Notes: generated from the sequence alone by a model not told the origin. A stretch of DNA of 64,000 nucleotides from Bradysia coprophila (GCF_014529535.1 NW_023503555.1:8184001-8248000), one strand, 5' to 3'; positions 23,932-36,000 are shown, numbered from the stretch's first letter. Numbers and translations are program-made.

Positions 23932-24390
23932 CTGGATGTCATAAATAACTATTATCTACCAAGGTAGGTATAGCTCTTTACCGCGCATGTAAGGTAAAAT
24001 CCAATACAATACACGGAAAATAATTTGCTATCTCGTATCACTCATCTGGTTCTGAATACGAGATATCAAATTACATCACTTGTATAGTAACCAATCATTA
24101 TTTTCGTATATTCTACGTTTAAATATAGTTCCTTCTTCGCAATAAAAACAAAATGCTTTCAACAAACACTTTGTAAAAGGATGAATCCCAGTAAGGAACA
24201 GTAAGGAATAAAACGCTTTCCTCAAACGCTTAGTAAAAGTCACAGTCAGTTGTTTCTTTGTTATCGAAAACTATATCTGGGTAAGTGCTACCTATAGTTA
24301 ATTAAACGTAGAATAGCTAAACGAAACTAAAGTTTTGTAATAAGGCACATTGTACAAATATCGCGTGCAAATAGTCATTTCATACTATTT

Positions 24391-24854
24391 GCACCGGGTG
24401 TAGAGGTCGGAACAGATCAGATTAATCTGAAAATTTTCAGATCAGATTGAGAAATTTTCAGATCAGATCTGAACTGAATCTGAAAAATTGTATCTGAAAT
24501 TTTCAGATTCAGATCAGATTACTATTGAATTGAATCTGATCTGAATCTGAAATTTCAGATCACTTGATTTCAGATTCAGTTCGGATAAAAACTGATTTGA
24601 TCTGATTATCTGAAAAATTTGTATGAAAATTTCACGAAATTGCAAAAATTTTCAGATCAATCTGAAAAATTTCAGATCAGATTGCAAAAATTCAGATCTT
24701 CAGTTTTCAATTTGAATTCAGATTTGATCTGAAATTTTCAGATTCAGATCAGATAAATTTTAAATCAATCTGAACTGAATTTGAAAATTTCAGATCGTCT
24801 TTTTTCAGTTTCAGATCAGATAAAAGTGATCTGTTCCGAACTTTAACCGGGTGC
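24391..24854. repeat. Element with a core of TTCAGATCAGAT-type repeats
   Basis: The ends GCACCGGGTGTAGAGGTCGG and CCGAACTTTAACCGGGTGC are inverted copies, both followed inward by AACAGATCA. The core is a disordered array of AATCTGAAA and TTTCAGAT words, again self-complementary. It has the same architecture as 15261-16268, with an unrelated word. Confidence 0.7.
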
Positions 24855-25572
24855 CAATAGTCACTTCGAAAATAATTCGTGTTCCTTAGTCCTACAGATC
24901 TTTTTTCACATTTTTTTAGTGTGTTAGGACTAGCATCACGGCACCTTTTACTAACGTGGCGCAATGATATTACAATATATCCTATAGGAACGAGTTTTTT
25001 TTGTTCTTCCCCTTACAAATTACTGTGATCAATCCGATTATGCAAATTGTGTTTCTTTTTATCAATTTTTTCGGAAAACACGTGTTGAGATGTAAAGAAT
25101 AAAAAAGCACACGTTTCACAGTCATGTTTGAATTTTTTGCATTACAGGTCAATATGCTTTTTTCAGTAGTTTTTTATACTCAAGTTTTGTGTCTGAATTT
25201 CGCATAATTGATGAATTGAAATTAATTAAAATAAAAAAAATCTTAGATTCAATGTCACGTAATTTTAATTAATGTTGGCATTTGAAAGATGACCGACCAT
25301 AAGTCATTACTGCTTTCTCTGTCTCTCTCTTTCTATTGTTAAAACGTAAACGGTGAGCGAGCGGAAAAACTGCAATCGTAGCATGAATTTCACCGGAATG
25401 TGAGTACTTTACTGCCTTAATTTGGATAAAAAACAATTTCCAGTCGAAATAACAAAACATTTTCCAATAATTCTTTTGTTATTTCATTGGAAATGGTTTT
25501 TCTTCCGAATTACGGCAGATTACTTACCAGCAATGAGACGCATCATGCGGTCTTTGTACTTATAGTACAAGC

Positions 25573-25695
25573 ACTAGTGCGATAAAACCCCTTACAAATC
25601 CTTTATCGCACTAGTGCGATAAAATACGTTCATACGACGCGACATTGCACGCAGGCACCGTAAGTTTCAAATATCATCACTGAATTGCATAAATC
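25573..25695. repeat. Interspersed repeat, second GCACTAGTGCGATAAA copy
   Basis: It matches 18301-18413 and 54291-54412. Here GCACTAGTGCGATAAA is present at both the first and the middle position, which suggests an inner duplication or a complete end. Confidence 0.72.
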
Positions 25696-25788
25696 ACTTT
25701 ACCTCCTATGTGGTGCAAAAAATCATTTTTAGCAGGGGGCCCGCAAAAGAAAAATTCACTTTCGCCGCACTTAAGAGGTAAAATAAAC

Positions 25789-25873
25789 TACATACTTGTG
25801 CGGAAAATCGTTGTTTTGACTCGTGTGGTTCACACTCTTCAAAACAACGTTTTTCCGCACAAGTATGTAATCT
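25789..25873. repeat. Hairpin MITE, 85 bases
   Basis: ACATACTTGTGCGGAAAATC plus GTTGTTTTGA pairs with TCAAAACAACG plus TTTTCCGCACAAGTATGT. The loop is about 20 bases. Confidence 0.72.
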
Positions 25874-26155
25874 ACTATTACTGAATTGCATAAAATATTA
25901 TAATGATACCTGAGAATATTGCACGATTAATACTCTCTTGTATATTACACAGCTCGTTGCACTCATTTCTAGCCTTATACACGATTGTATAACTCTGGAA
26001 ATATTCCCCGGTATCATAATGTCCCATTAATGCATCCGAATCCGGCCATTTTGTGCCGCTCTATTGTTTAAACAATAACTGTCCGCATTGGTTTTCCTAC
26101 ACAGTTCGTATATAAAATACCAGTTTTATGTGTGTGTTGATTGTAAAATTGCTAC

Positions 26156-26333
26156 AATAGATCTGTTTGAAGTACAGGTGCAACGTGTAGTTTACTGTCA
26201 AATGTCATCCACAGAGCCATAGCCTCAACGCCTTTCCATACATTTTGTCAACATTTTTTTTTGGTGATGTTGTCTGTGAATGACGTTTGACATTTCGATG
26301 TTGCATTGGAACAGACCTATGGAATCTAACAAA
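26156..26333. repeat. MITE of the ATAGGTCTGTTCCAA family
   Basis: ATAGATCTGTTTGAAGTACA and GCATTGGAACAGACCTAT are imperfect inverted ends. The inside has ATCCACAGAGCCATAGCCTC, shared with the copies at 12899 and 32070. Confidence 0.6.
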
Positions 26334-26494
26334 AAATCTCTCCAATCGCTAAAATAAACCCTTTTGCCATGCGATAGGGAAAAAACTATTTATTCTCATA
26401 CACAGTGCCTTACTAAACGTCTTACTCCATTTTAAATTTCATAAAATGATTTTAAAATTAAATAACTATGTGCAGCAAGCATGACCCAGTCCAT

Positions 26495-26687
26495 CACGAC
26501 AGAGTAAAGTTAACCAGGCAGGAGCGCTGATTTGACTAGGGACCTGAATAATCTATTAGCCCTATATTTTTTGCGAATAAAATTTTTCATTTTATTTCAG
26601 TGTGCATTTGACTACATTTTCATACAGTGTGTTATTTGACGTTTCGAAAGAGAACCGCTCCTGCCTGGTTTATTTTACTCTGCCGTG
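26495..26687. mobile_element. MITE with CACGACAGAGTAAAGTTAAC ends
   Basis: The inverted ends run about 36 bases through CCAGGCAGGAGCG. AGTCCAT is repeated on both sides (26488-26494 and 26688-26694). A sister copy in opposite orientation is at 37659-37860. Confidence 0.85.
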
Positions 26688-26699
26688 AGTCCATTGTAT

Positions 26700-27640
26700 T
26701 TTCACTGAACGATGATCAAAAAGCGCCACCTAAATAAACAAAAAATCGCCATATGTACACAATTGAGAGTGTTGCTAAAACGACCTTCGACGTTTGATGC
26801 AACAAATATAACCTGAAAGTTTTAAGGGTTTTAAGGAATTAATGTTGTCATTGTTGTGTGTATGGTAAAAAAATTATGTGTGCTACCAACGCCCTGCAAG
26901 CATAAGTTATCGTAATGACAGCTGTCAAATAGAGTAATATTTTGTACTAAGGCGTTCATTGGAGTTTCATTTTCTTTTCTCCACAATCGTTTAATAGATC
27001 ACTGCTCGACGACGTACGCTAGCGTAGGGTAGCGGCTAGTTTTTTCTACGCATTAATTCGCTTTAGAGTGAAGTGTAGCAGCATCACATGAAAAAAATTT
27101 CGACAGGACTTCACGAGTAATAGTAGATTACATTGCATGCGACGAAAGTTAATGATTATATGAGGTAACAATTTTGTGATAAAACAGAACTCACAAAAGT
27201 GATTCAAAAAAAAGTTGCTTAGGAAAAACTGAGGAATGAATCTGCTCGTTTCCGAATTAATAAATTCGATATCAGCATCCATTGTAATCTGAGCTATTGC
27301 TTCCTCTTTGCGTAAGTTGATTATGACAATGACTAAGCAAATAAATAAATTACTTGAAGAAAATATTCTTCAAGTAATTGATTATTTCCGCAGGGGGCAA
27401 ATTGATAGGTAATGGTGAACTTTCGCATGAGGCAATAGAAATTGCGTAATTCGGACAATATCCTGTAACTTGAAGCAAACGAACTCAATATATGTGTGCA
27501 ACATAACGAAACTAAATTCACACCGTAAGTGCGCTACAAATTCAAAATCTGAATCTGAATGTGCCTAGGCAGGGTAAAATCGACCCTTCCTTAAACACTG
27601 AATTCAGTTGCCTAGCCCTTGGGCCCTTGTAACCGACTTT
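26700..27640. other. Non-coding stretch
   Basis: No gene is supported. A fragment CCAACGCCCTGCAAGCATAA (about 26885) resembles the CAACGCACTTC MITE end. The remaining sequence is AT-rich without clear structure. Confidence 0.45.
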
Positions 27641-27649
27641 ATACAGGAC

Positions 27650-29577
27650 CTATCCTGTAACATACCTTGTCATTTTCCTTCTACTCTTTGACAACGACTT
27701 TGGATTTTGCTTGAGCAGAAATGTTCTCAAACCCAATGCGTATGATTTAAAGAATGAATTCCAGTTGATTTGCGTAACATCGAACTGAAAGATAGTACGA
27801 TCGCTGGAACTCATATGTGTTAACAGTTCACGCACATTATCATCGGTAAAATGCCATTGATGTGTTACGAAATACTCTAAGCATTGGGCTGCTTTCGTTA
27901 GCTGTTCTTGCGTTTTGACCAGACTGCATGGAAATAAAAATCATTTTACTGAACATTTTACCCGGAAATGACAACTGAATGTCGTTGTCAGTGCATATTT
28001 ACATTTGTCTCTTGCGCATTGACCATGATATAAAGTCCAGCACATATGCTGGCAGGTAATGAACCAAATATTGTACCTTCGTATGAATAAATCGGTTCGT
28101 ATGCAGTACAGTGGTTGGATACCAAATAGCGCCTTCCATTGGATATTCGATCATATATGTTACCGATCTAGTGACGAATTCTTGCCATGTTATCGGTTGT
28201 CGGTTGCCGTTAACACAATTGAACACTTTAATGTCGTGAGATTTTGTGGTTGCAATTCGCCAAGCTGCTGTTATCATCATATTGCTTACAAAATCAACTG
28301 GAATTACGTCACTTATGAAGTCTCCCTCACAAATTATTGTATGCAGTAGACCATTTCCAATAGCTACGGTTAGGAAATTTGGTCCACTATAACCGTCCAA
28401 CCAACCAGGTGTCGGCTCATTATGGCAAGCAACCACTACAGTCACAAATTTATCAGGAAATCATTAAAAATCGGAAATGTAAGGTTTAGATGTAAAATAT
28501 CACCTATTGATGGACGAACAATAGCGACGGGCAAACGTCCCGCTTCTTTAAGTATCATCTGTTCAGCAAGGGCCTTAGTGAATGTGTATGTGTTTGGTCG
28601 TTGGCCAATTAACGACGGAGTGAGCTGTGATCGCAATGGTATGTTTCAGATGAGACAAAAATAAATGTTCTGGCGGCCGTTCATAAAGGATGTCCGCGTC
28701 TTTTACGTGTTTTGTGACACTCCCAACATATGATTAAGTTTTGGTTTTCACTCACTTTATCCAAAACATCTTCGGGCAACCAGTCTACTAAACTGATAAT
28801 ATTGGCTGGATCGTATGGTGGCGGATAGATAACTTCTTGAATATCGCTTCGATCGCAATTGCAATATGCTGTGGATACATGCACTAGAGCCTGTGAATAT
28901 CGAGTGATTAACATCTCTCATCGATATGGGTTAAAGCCACCAGTAATTACATCCAACTGCACCATCCGATGACATAGTTCCAATAAACTCCTTGTACCCA
29001 ACATATTGATTTTAACCGCCAGCTTCAATTTTTCATCAAATTTAATTGTTGCGGCTAAATGATACACGACGGATACTCTTCGGCAGAGCAATTCTTGATC
29101 ACTATCCGATATACCCAGCTGCATATGGGTTACATCGCCAAAAATCGGAACGACCTTCTTCAAAGCATGTAAATTTCCACTACGGACGGTGTCGTAGATC
29201 TAGATTAATGTAAGAGGCAGCGTCAGTGTGCTCCTACCAGTTTCAATTTGAAAGACACTCACGGTCGAATTAAGTAAATCGTTTAATCGAGCTGCAACTT
29301 CTTGACCACGCTTTGGCCTCATCAACAGATAGATGTTTTCGATATCTGGACACGATCGCAGGAGTTTTTCCACCAATATCTACAATTGCACAGAAAATCG
29401 ACCAGCCGTTGCGCAAACTTACAATTGAATTCCATTTACCTTTCCCACAAAACCGGTGCCTCCAGTAATGAATACACTCCTGCCAGCGTAAAATTGTGGA
29501 ATTGAAATGTAGGAACCTCTATCTTCATCCGCCGTATACGTATTCCGATTTTCATCAATTTCTGATAACGATGCCAT
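27650..29577 (-). CDS. Fatty acyl-CoA reductase, copy 2
   Basis: Tandem paralogue of the reductase at 16343-19715, with the same role (fatty acyl-CoA to fatty alcohol). Exons: 29577-29440, 29379-29263, 29199-28951, 28890-28756, 28624-28504, 28435-28003, 27923-27650. All are in frame, giving 488 residues. It has TGGTGFVG in exon 1, the same HVSTAYCN and YTFTK motifs, and the C-terminal domain (FDVTQINW). The N-terminus is 14 residues longer than in copy 1 ([10 protein letters not shown]...). Introns here are short and free of insertions, so this copy shows the ancestral gene form. As in copy 1, the stop shortly after AAG/GTATGT may be read through an unspliced intron, and a final small exon could be missed. 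Close sequence agreement in every exon points to a fairly recent duplication. Confidence 0.87.
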
Positions 29578-29726
29578 TTATGAATTTGAATTTTGTGTGT
29601 AGTTCAGCCTTCAGACTGTAAGTGATAATAAATCAAGTTGAACCTCTTTCTATTTGTTTTTATTGACTGTATCCCCAGAAAATGAGTCATTAATTCATTC
29701 AACGAAGTATGCTTGGAATTACGTTC

Positions 29727-29887
29727 AGAGCGAGAAAGTCGTTGATGTCATGGAGAGAGATGAACAAAAGGGATAAAAGAAATAGCAGGCTCTAAATGGC
29801 AACAAGAGGTAATGGACCGTTAGAAATGGAAGGACCTACATCCAGCAGTGGATACAAACAGGCAGAAAAAGAAGAAGAAAGGGTATG
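29727..29887 (+). repeat. LINE 3'-end remnant
   Basis: The stretch ACCTACATCCAGCAGTGGAT followed by ACAAACAGGCAGAAAAAG and a run of GAA ends like the C-terminal YIQQWIQTG of insect LINEs, followed by a short simple tail. Only about 160 bases remain. The plus strand is the sense strand. Confidence 0.45.
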
Positions 29888-29889
29888 AT

Positions 29890-31730
29890 TTACCGTTTTT
29901 CTCCACGAACCAAAAACCTCAATTGACCATTCAATTTTGGAAAACAAGTGACAGTTCAAGTGAGTAAAGTTTTACTTTCACCCGTCTGGAAAGAAAGTGC
30001 TGTACTTTTGTCATTAGAAATGTAAATCAACCAATCAATTTCCAAGCAATTTCCTCATGGCATTTTGTAGGATGAAAATAAAGCAAATCAGACCGCACAT
30101 AAAACTAAACAATTAAGTAGACAAACCAGCTGAAAGATAACCAGCTGTTGCTAGATATGCATAACGACAAGTGTCAAATTTTGAAGCTTTAATGATAAGA
30201 GCTAAAGCTAAGGATTGTTTGTGTGTTTTAATTCATACAACGAAAACATGTCATCTTGGTCGTACTCGGTAATAGTACATTTACAAAACAAGATAAGCAA
30301 TGTCCCACTTTCAATCAATTTTCACGTCGGAATGACTTTTACAGAGGCACGACACAGTAAAGCAAAACTGTGTACTTTCCCCTGTCGTGACTCGTACTTT
30401 CCAGTGCCGCACTGGCCCTATGGGCGTTCTGGCGATTCCCGAAGGGCCTTTTGATTTTTGTATGAAGAAATGACCACGAATTGCCTTTTGACAAAATCCT
30501 TCATATAACGCCCGAAGGGCTTTTTTGAGCCAGTTTTTTGAACTGCTACTTTCTGGTGTACCATGTTAGGATTTAATATGCTGTGTGAATTGTATCTACG
30601 TTGTAGAACGAAAATTGTCAGATTCGCAACTTTGGGGAGACGTGGATCAAGTTTCAGTGGTAGTTTCTTACGTCTCAGTGCAAAAAGTAACTGGTGGTTA
30701 CAGGCAGAAACCAATAAATTGATCGATAAAAGAGAATTTTATGAATTTGGAAACAGCCGAAAGTTTTCACATGTTTCACATCGAAGCACAACTATTTAAC
30801 TAAATTATTTGCAGAAAAAGACCATTGTCAACAAAATTGTGTGAATTATTGCAGAACCGACGCAAAACTAAATTCGTCGATGTATCATACACTATGATGG
30901 CAGTGAATGATTACTTAAAAAGAAGCTATGAGTGGAAATGGAAAGATCTGTGTTGATGTCATAATGACAATTCAAAAGTTCACTTTTCGCAGCTTGTTGC
31001 AGAAAACGTTGATGTGATAATCGAACTCGCTTCGCTCGCTTCACATTTAGTGGCAAAAACAACTATTAAGTTGGGAGAACAACTGTTACCACCGAGATTA
31101 GCACGTACTCTTTCACTATTTAAAATCACTTTTCGCGCTTTCGAAAGCTTTCGTAAGCCGTCGATATCTTTAATTCAACTTATTTTCGACAATTTTCTTT
31201 TCTTTTCAATCTAAAGTATACTATCTGCAACAACGTGCGACGAAATACTAAATCATTGATAGTTGCGGTCGCTTTATTATACATATATTTACAGCAATAA
31301 ATCGAAGAAAATGATTGATGGACATTTTTGAATATTTTAGAACGAGTTTATTTGTTTTTCAACTTGCAGAAATTTACAGAGATCAATCCGATTATTCAAA
31401 TTTGTTTTTTTAAACAAATTTTTTGTTGCTTTATGTTACATTTTATTGTGGTCGTATTTACGTTTTATGCGTAGAATTGTTGATAAATGCAATAAAATGG
31501 TATAAAGCTCGAAATTTGAATAATCATGCGTATCAAACTTGACCAAGCACCTAAGCAGAAACCGATTTAAACAAGTTTTTCGTAAAACACAGCAGTCTTT
31601 TGAGTATTTTTTTCGTTTTGGTCATAAAACACAGCGGTATTTTGAGCATACGCAATACCGATTTTAGTTTTGAACCAACGAGGCGATTCACACGTGACTT
31701 TTATTACACGCGTGAAGATGAGATTCTCGT
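29890..31730. other. Non-coding stretch
   Basis: No gene is supported. Around 30400-30560 the words CCGAAGGGCC and CGCCCGAAGGGC recur and look like the centre of a decayed palindromic repeat. The long open frames here have no recognisable domain. Confidence 0.45.
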
Positions 31731-31736
31731 TTATAG

Positions 31737-32181
31737 GTTTGTTCCAAGGCCATACGAATCGTCAAATTACTGACGTATTAAAAAAAATATTTTGAACAAA
31801 TTTACGTTATTTCTTCCCAAGTCTGTTTGAAATGACCTTGTCGGAAAAGCTGTTTTTTATATGTCGTTTCGAATACATGACTCAGAAAAACACGAAATAG
31901 AACACGACATTCATGCTGAAAACAGAAGAAACATTGAGAATTTATTTCGATCAAATTTTTCATTATTAGGGAACGTCAGATTTTCTGAACAGAAAATACA
32001 AACAAAAACACAAACGGATAGGTTTGTTCCAAGTAACTGTAAACACGAAAGTTGACTGGTCGAACGAACACGATTTCATCCACAGAGCTCGGTTTTCATA
32101 CAAATTTTGATGCGGTTATGTCTCTATGGATGAAATTTGACAGTAATTTGACAATTCGTATGGCCTTGGAACAGACCTATA
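31737..32181. mobile_element. ATAGGTTTGTTCCAAGG-family element with a nested copy
   Basis: The outer ends TATAGGTTTGTTCCAAGGCC and GGCCTTGGAACAGACCTATA are inverted. A second left end, ATAGGTTTGTTCCAAGTAAC (about 32020), lies inside and matches the piece at 13060-13150 in reverse. The two are therefore nested or duplicated together. Confidence 0.68.
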
Positions 32182-32441
32182 GGGCAAGTTTGATAGATAT
32201 CATCAATACAAACATCATATTTTCAAATGCTTATGTATCGGCATATATTGGTCCGATTGAAAAAATCAATTAGTTTACCGGACTACTGGCATCACAATGA
32301 CATTTTGTTTAATTAAAATCCTTGCAGTCGGAATTTGTTTATTTTTCAGTTAATCTGACAAACTTTTTATCTTCGTTTGGATTTTCAGTTCGGAAAATCT
32401 GACGTTCTCTATTGCTTTGATAACGAAATCGCGTCAAAAGT

Positions 32442-32486
32442 CAAGGCTGTATACTTTGAGGAGGTCACGCAGAGTATACAGCCTTG
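32442..32486. mobile_element. 45-base minimal MITE with target duplication
   Basis: CAAGGCTGTATACTTTGAGG followed by AGGTCACGCAGA and the short right end GTATACAGCCTTG make the whole element. GTCAAAAGT lies on both sides (32433-32441 and 32487-32495). The ends equal those of the 186-base copy at 57481-57666. Confidence 0.8.
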
Positions 32487-32560
32487 GTCAAAAGTGACAT
32501 TAAAACAATGAAAAATTTGATAGACACCAACGGCAACAGCAACCGAATACACCTTGTTTA

Positions 32561-32691
32561 CAAAATTAGCAGGCCTAAAATCGGACAGTGTCCGCTTGCA
32601 AATTTCATTACACTGTATTCTTACACTTCTAACATAATCAATAACCAAATTTGCAAGCCTGCACTGTCCGATTTTAGGCCTTCTAATTTTG
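32561..32691. mobile_element. MITE with CAAAATTAG / AGGCCTAAAATCGG ends
   Basis: The inverted arms cover about 45 bases (AGGCCTAAAATCGGACAGTG, then GCTTGCAAATTT) around a loop of about 45 bases. No clear target duplication is seen. Confidence 0.75.
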
Positions 32692-33204
32692 TTTGCAGTT
32701 GCTAGAACAGTTGTCTGCATTATCGAAACAGATTTTCAATGCTTCGTCTGTTTTTCAGCATGAGCTACTTACATATCTTACTCACGTGAAATTTCGAAGA
32801 TTTCTTTCTTTTTCGATTTTAATATTTTTGTTTAATTTTCTGATACGAAGGTGTAAAGTAATGCCAGACGTTGACAGGTGCACGAAAAAAAAAATCGATT
32901 TATCGATGAAATCATATCAGATGTAAAACAGTTTAATTTTCATGACAGAGATATGCCAAATGACATTTTATTTTTTGATATTCGCACATCTATTTTTTAT
33001 GAATGGCCCCTTATGATTCGCCAGACGTATACATGTAAAAAAGTATAACAACCTTCCCAGGTTTCTCGTCTCTTCCCAAGTGTCGCCGTGATTTTTAAAC
33101 CAATGTCCCTTAACTTTTATTACTACAGGAAGTTCAGTGTTAAGAAAAGTACAAAGTGTTCAACCAGTGTTGCAAGTACCGTCCAAAAATCATTTTATTA
33201 AATG

Positions 33205-33420
33205 ACTCATCACTGCAATAATATACATGAGGGCACAGCACTGCTTCTAGCATGAACATAGAAAATATGCGGAGGTTGATGAAATCACAGTAGGCACTGC
33301 GTTTCTATTGCACAAAGAGATGATTTGTGTTCGTGTAGGATTGAAAACGTGCAATACAAACAATACTAAGCACTTGTCAATTCAGTGTTCATACTAGTAG
33401 CAGTGCTGTGATGAGGGACT
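33205..33420. repeat. Diverged inverted-repeat element
   Basis: CACAGCACTGCTTCTAGCAT pairs with ATACTAGTAGCAGTGCTGTG, and CTCATCAC is found at both outer edges. It is probably an old MITE just downstream of the Gly/Tyr-rich gene. Confidence 0.5.
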
Positions 33421-33524
33421 TATAGTAAAAATTTAAACAGAAGAATTCTTTTGTATAAGATTTTCACTAAGTCTCTTATGCAAATTACGGCAGATCACAG
33501 GTGAGGTTATTAGAACATCGATCA

Positions 33525-34301
33525 TCAATAATAGCATGGTCCGTAACCGTATCCATCGCCATAAACTCTATATCCGTAACCGTAACTGAGTCCATATTCA
33601 TAGCAGTACACCGGACTTTGATAATAGCCGTAGCTTTGATAGAATGGAATGGGAAGAATGCCACCGTAACCATAGTATCGACCTGAAATTTTCCGTTTAG
33701 TGAATTCATTTTTATTTATCTTACTTTGTTATGCAGAAAAACCTGAGCCTCCATATCCACCATATCCTCTATATCCACCGTATCCTCTATATCCACCATA
33801 TCCTTTATATCCTCCATATCCGCTTATTCCTGAAAAAATATTTCAAGTTAACAAAGTAACTACATATTTTAACCTTTTACCAACAACAATAATAAACGAC
33901 TGGCCTTGACTCTGATTTCATATTATATATGCAGGTGTTAAAAGAAGTGAATAAACCATTTGATATAAATGTCGTGATGAAAAAAAAATCAATTAAGGAA
34001 TCAAACTTCAATGTATACCATGCCCAACTCCAAGACCATGTCCACCTCCAAAACTGTGTCCACCTCCAAAACCTTGTCCACGTCCACCTCCGAAACCTTG
34101 TCCACGTCCACCTCCGAAACCGTGTCCATGTCCACCGCCAAACCCACCGTGACTTCCACCTCCAAATCCGTGACCACCACCGCCACCATGACCACCACCT
34201 CCACCATGACCACCACCGCCTCCTCCTCCTCCTCGTGCATTTGTTTGGATGATGTAAATAGTTACAATTAGAATTATTGCAGCCGTCTTGATAGCACACA
34301 T
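33525..34301 (-). CDS. Secreted Gly/Tyr-rich protein (three exons)
   Basis: Exons: 34301-34019, 33829-33743, 33682-33525. Both introns are GT-AG and phase 1. The product has about 175 residues. It begins MCAIKTAAIILIVTIYIIQT, a clear signal peptide, and continues into three low-complexity parts, one per exon. The first is a Gly/His run with GGGHGFGGG units. The second has GYGGYRGYGG units. The third is Tyr-rich (YYGYGG, YGYGYRVYGDGYGYGPCYY) with two Cys. I chose the ATG at 34301 because the codon further upstream in this frame is GTG. Gly/Tyr-rich secreted proteins of this kind occur in cuticle, eggshell, silk or antimicrobial roles; which one applies is unknown. The Gly codons make long misleading open frames on the other strand. 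Confidence 0.8.
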
Positions 34302-34399
34302 TTTTCTTGCAATAGCCACTAATGCGTAAAAAAATATAAATTTGTTTGTGGTACGCGTTGATGTTTACTTCAATTGATCTCGATATTCAAGTAACACTA

Positions 34400-36000
34400 A
34401 AATGTCTGTAATATGGTGTGTACGCTTAACCTATTGTGTGATTTATCAATTAGAGCTATTTAGCGCGGTCGAATTGATTGTCAGTGACTTTCTGGAAAAA
34501 AAATTAAGTTTTTGCTGAGAATAACATCGCTAGGAGTATGATGAGGTGTTTCAGAAAAGCCTGCGATTTAGATTCATGTTTATTTACCAAAAGAATATGC
34601 GTACTTCTGATCATGCTTCATGCCCGCACGGTAATAAGCGGGCGTGACACAAGTCCAACAGTACAATAAAATTATAGGGAACTTTATTTACAGAAATGTC
34701 TCCGTAGTCCGTAATCTGGGAATCCGTACGACTTCAACGAGTTATCTCACGTCGAAATCGATGAGTGGTTCCTAGAATTTAAGCTAACAACATTTGAAGT
34801 ACTTAAACTAAGAGATTATTCAAAATATAACTAGCATATTCCTACGTGATCTATTTATATACTCAACCTCTGGTACTTAATCCTTCGTGTCGACTCAAGA
34901 AAATCGGGAAAGAATACTGGAAATATATTGGAAGAAAGAAACAAAATTTTGTTCAGAATTACTCCTATCCCTTAACTTCAATACAGTGGCATCGACTTTC
35001 ATAGGGCAGTAGTGGCTAGTGCCACACTTCTTTTCAAAATAGTTAATATCTTTATATTTTCGAAACCAATTAAATTTAAACCCAATAAGACCCTATTTGC
35101 ACCGAAAGTACATGCAATTACCTTTCTAATGACACCCCACACGACCATGTATGGCTCGTGTAACTGGAGAAATTTTTGTAAGAAAAGTGCAGGTTTTCGG
35201 TTTTTGATCACCTCACACAAGCCACACAAGCTTCGAAGAATTTTTTTGAAAATGGTTTTGGCTTCTGGAGTCGAGTACCTTACTGGGCACATTTAAAAAA
35301 AAAAATCCAATGGAAAATGCATGCGATTTCGGTTTGCTGTTTTTCAGAAGAATCCCTCAGAGTTATGCTCAAGAGGTGACATGGTGGCGCTGATGCTAAT
35401 CGACATCCAAAAAATACACGCATAAAAATGACAACGTCGCAATGCCATCTCTCGAGTGTAACTCTATGACTTAAAGTGTTATGTTCACTGATTTATTTTT
35501 CACCCAAAATACACTGAAAGTGTGTACTGATCTACTTTTCGCCGAAAATACACTGACAGTGTGCACTAATCTACTTTTCGCCCAAAATACTCTGAAAGTG
35601 TGTCTACGGATCATCACGTTCTCTTAATTCCTATAATATCAAGATTGTCAATCTTACATGAAGTGCGAAAAACAACACAATTCCGTTAATTAATCAAAAT
35701 TAATCAAAAAAAGGTATGCAGATGTGGATTAAAAATGGAAAATGAAACGATTAAAAATAACAAAACAAATAAAAAAGTCAAGTGGAAAGTCACTTGTGAT
35801 CTTAACACCTTCAAAATCCAAAATAAATTTCCGAATAATTTATTTGAATCTAAAAATATGAAAATTAATTCTGCTGCATATTCATTAGCATCACTACGTA
35901 GTTGATGTGCTACAGAAATCGTTTAAAAGCATCGTTTATTGCAGAAACGGCATGCTTATCATTTTCCCAGACGGCAAGATCGCATCTACCATAAAGGCAA
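34400..36000. other. Non-coding stretch with an interspersed repeat
   Basis: No gene is supported. Bases about 35075-35360 (TCTAATGACACCCCACACGA, CACACAAGCTTCGAAGAATT) match the inverse of about 63700-64000. A small hairpin GCCCGC...GCGGGC lies at about 34622-34645. Confidence 0.5.
35489..35606. repeat. Tandem repeat, three units of about 40 bases
   Basis: The unit is CTGATCTACTTTTCGCCCAA plus AATACACTGAAAGTGTGTA, repeated three times with a few differences. ACACTGAAAGTGT within it is close to a palindrome. Confidence 0.75.

Noticed and set aside
30418-30714. Minus-strand frame of 98 codons
   Set aside because: It overlaps CCGAAGGGC palindromic repeats, with no domain and no neighbouring exons.
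33877-34299. Long frames on both strands over 33.9-34.3 kb, rich in Trp/Arg or Ser/Thr
   Set aside because: They are frame shadows of the Gly/His run of the secreted Gly/Tyr-rich gene. Only the minus-strand frame has a signal peptide and matching splice phases.
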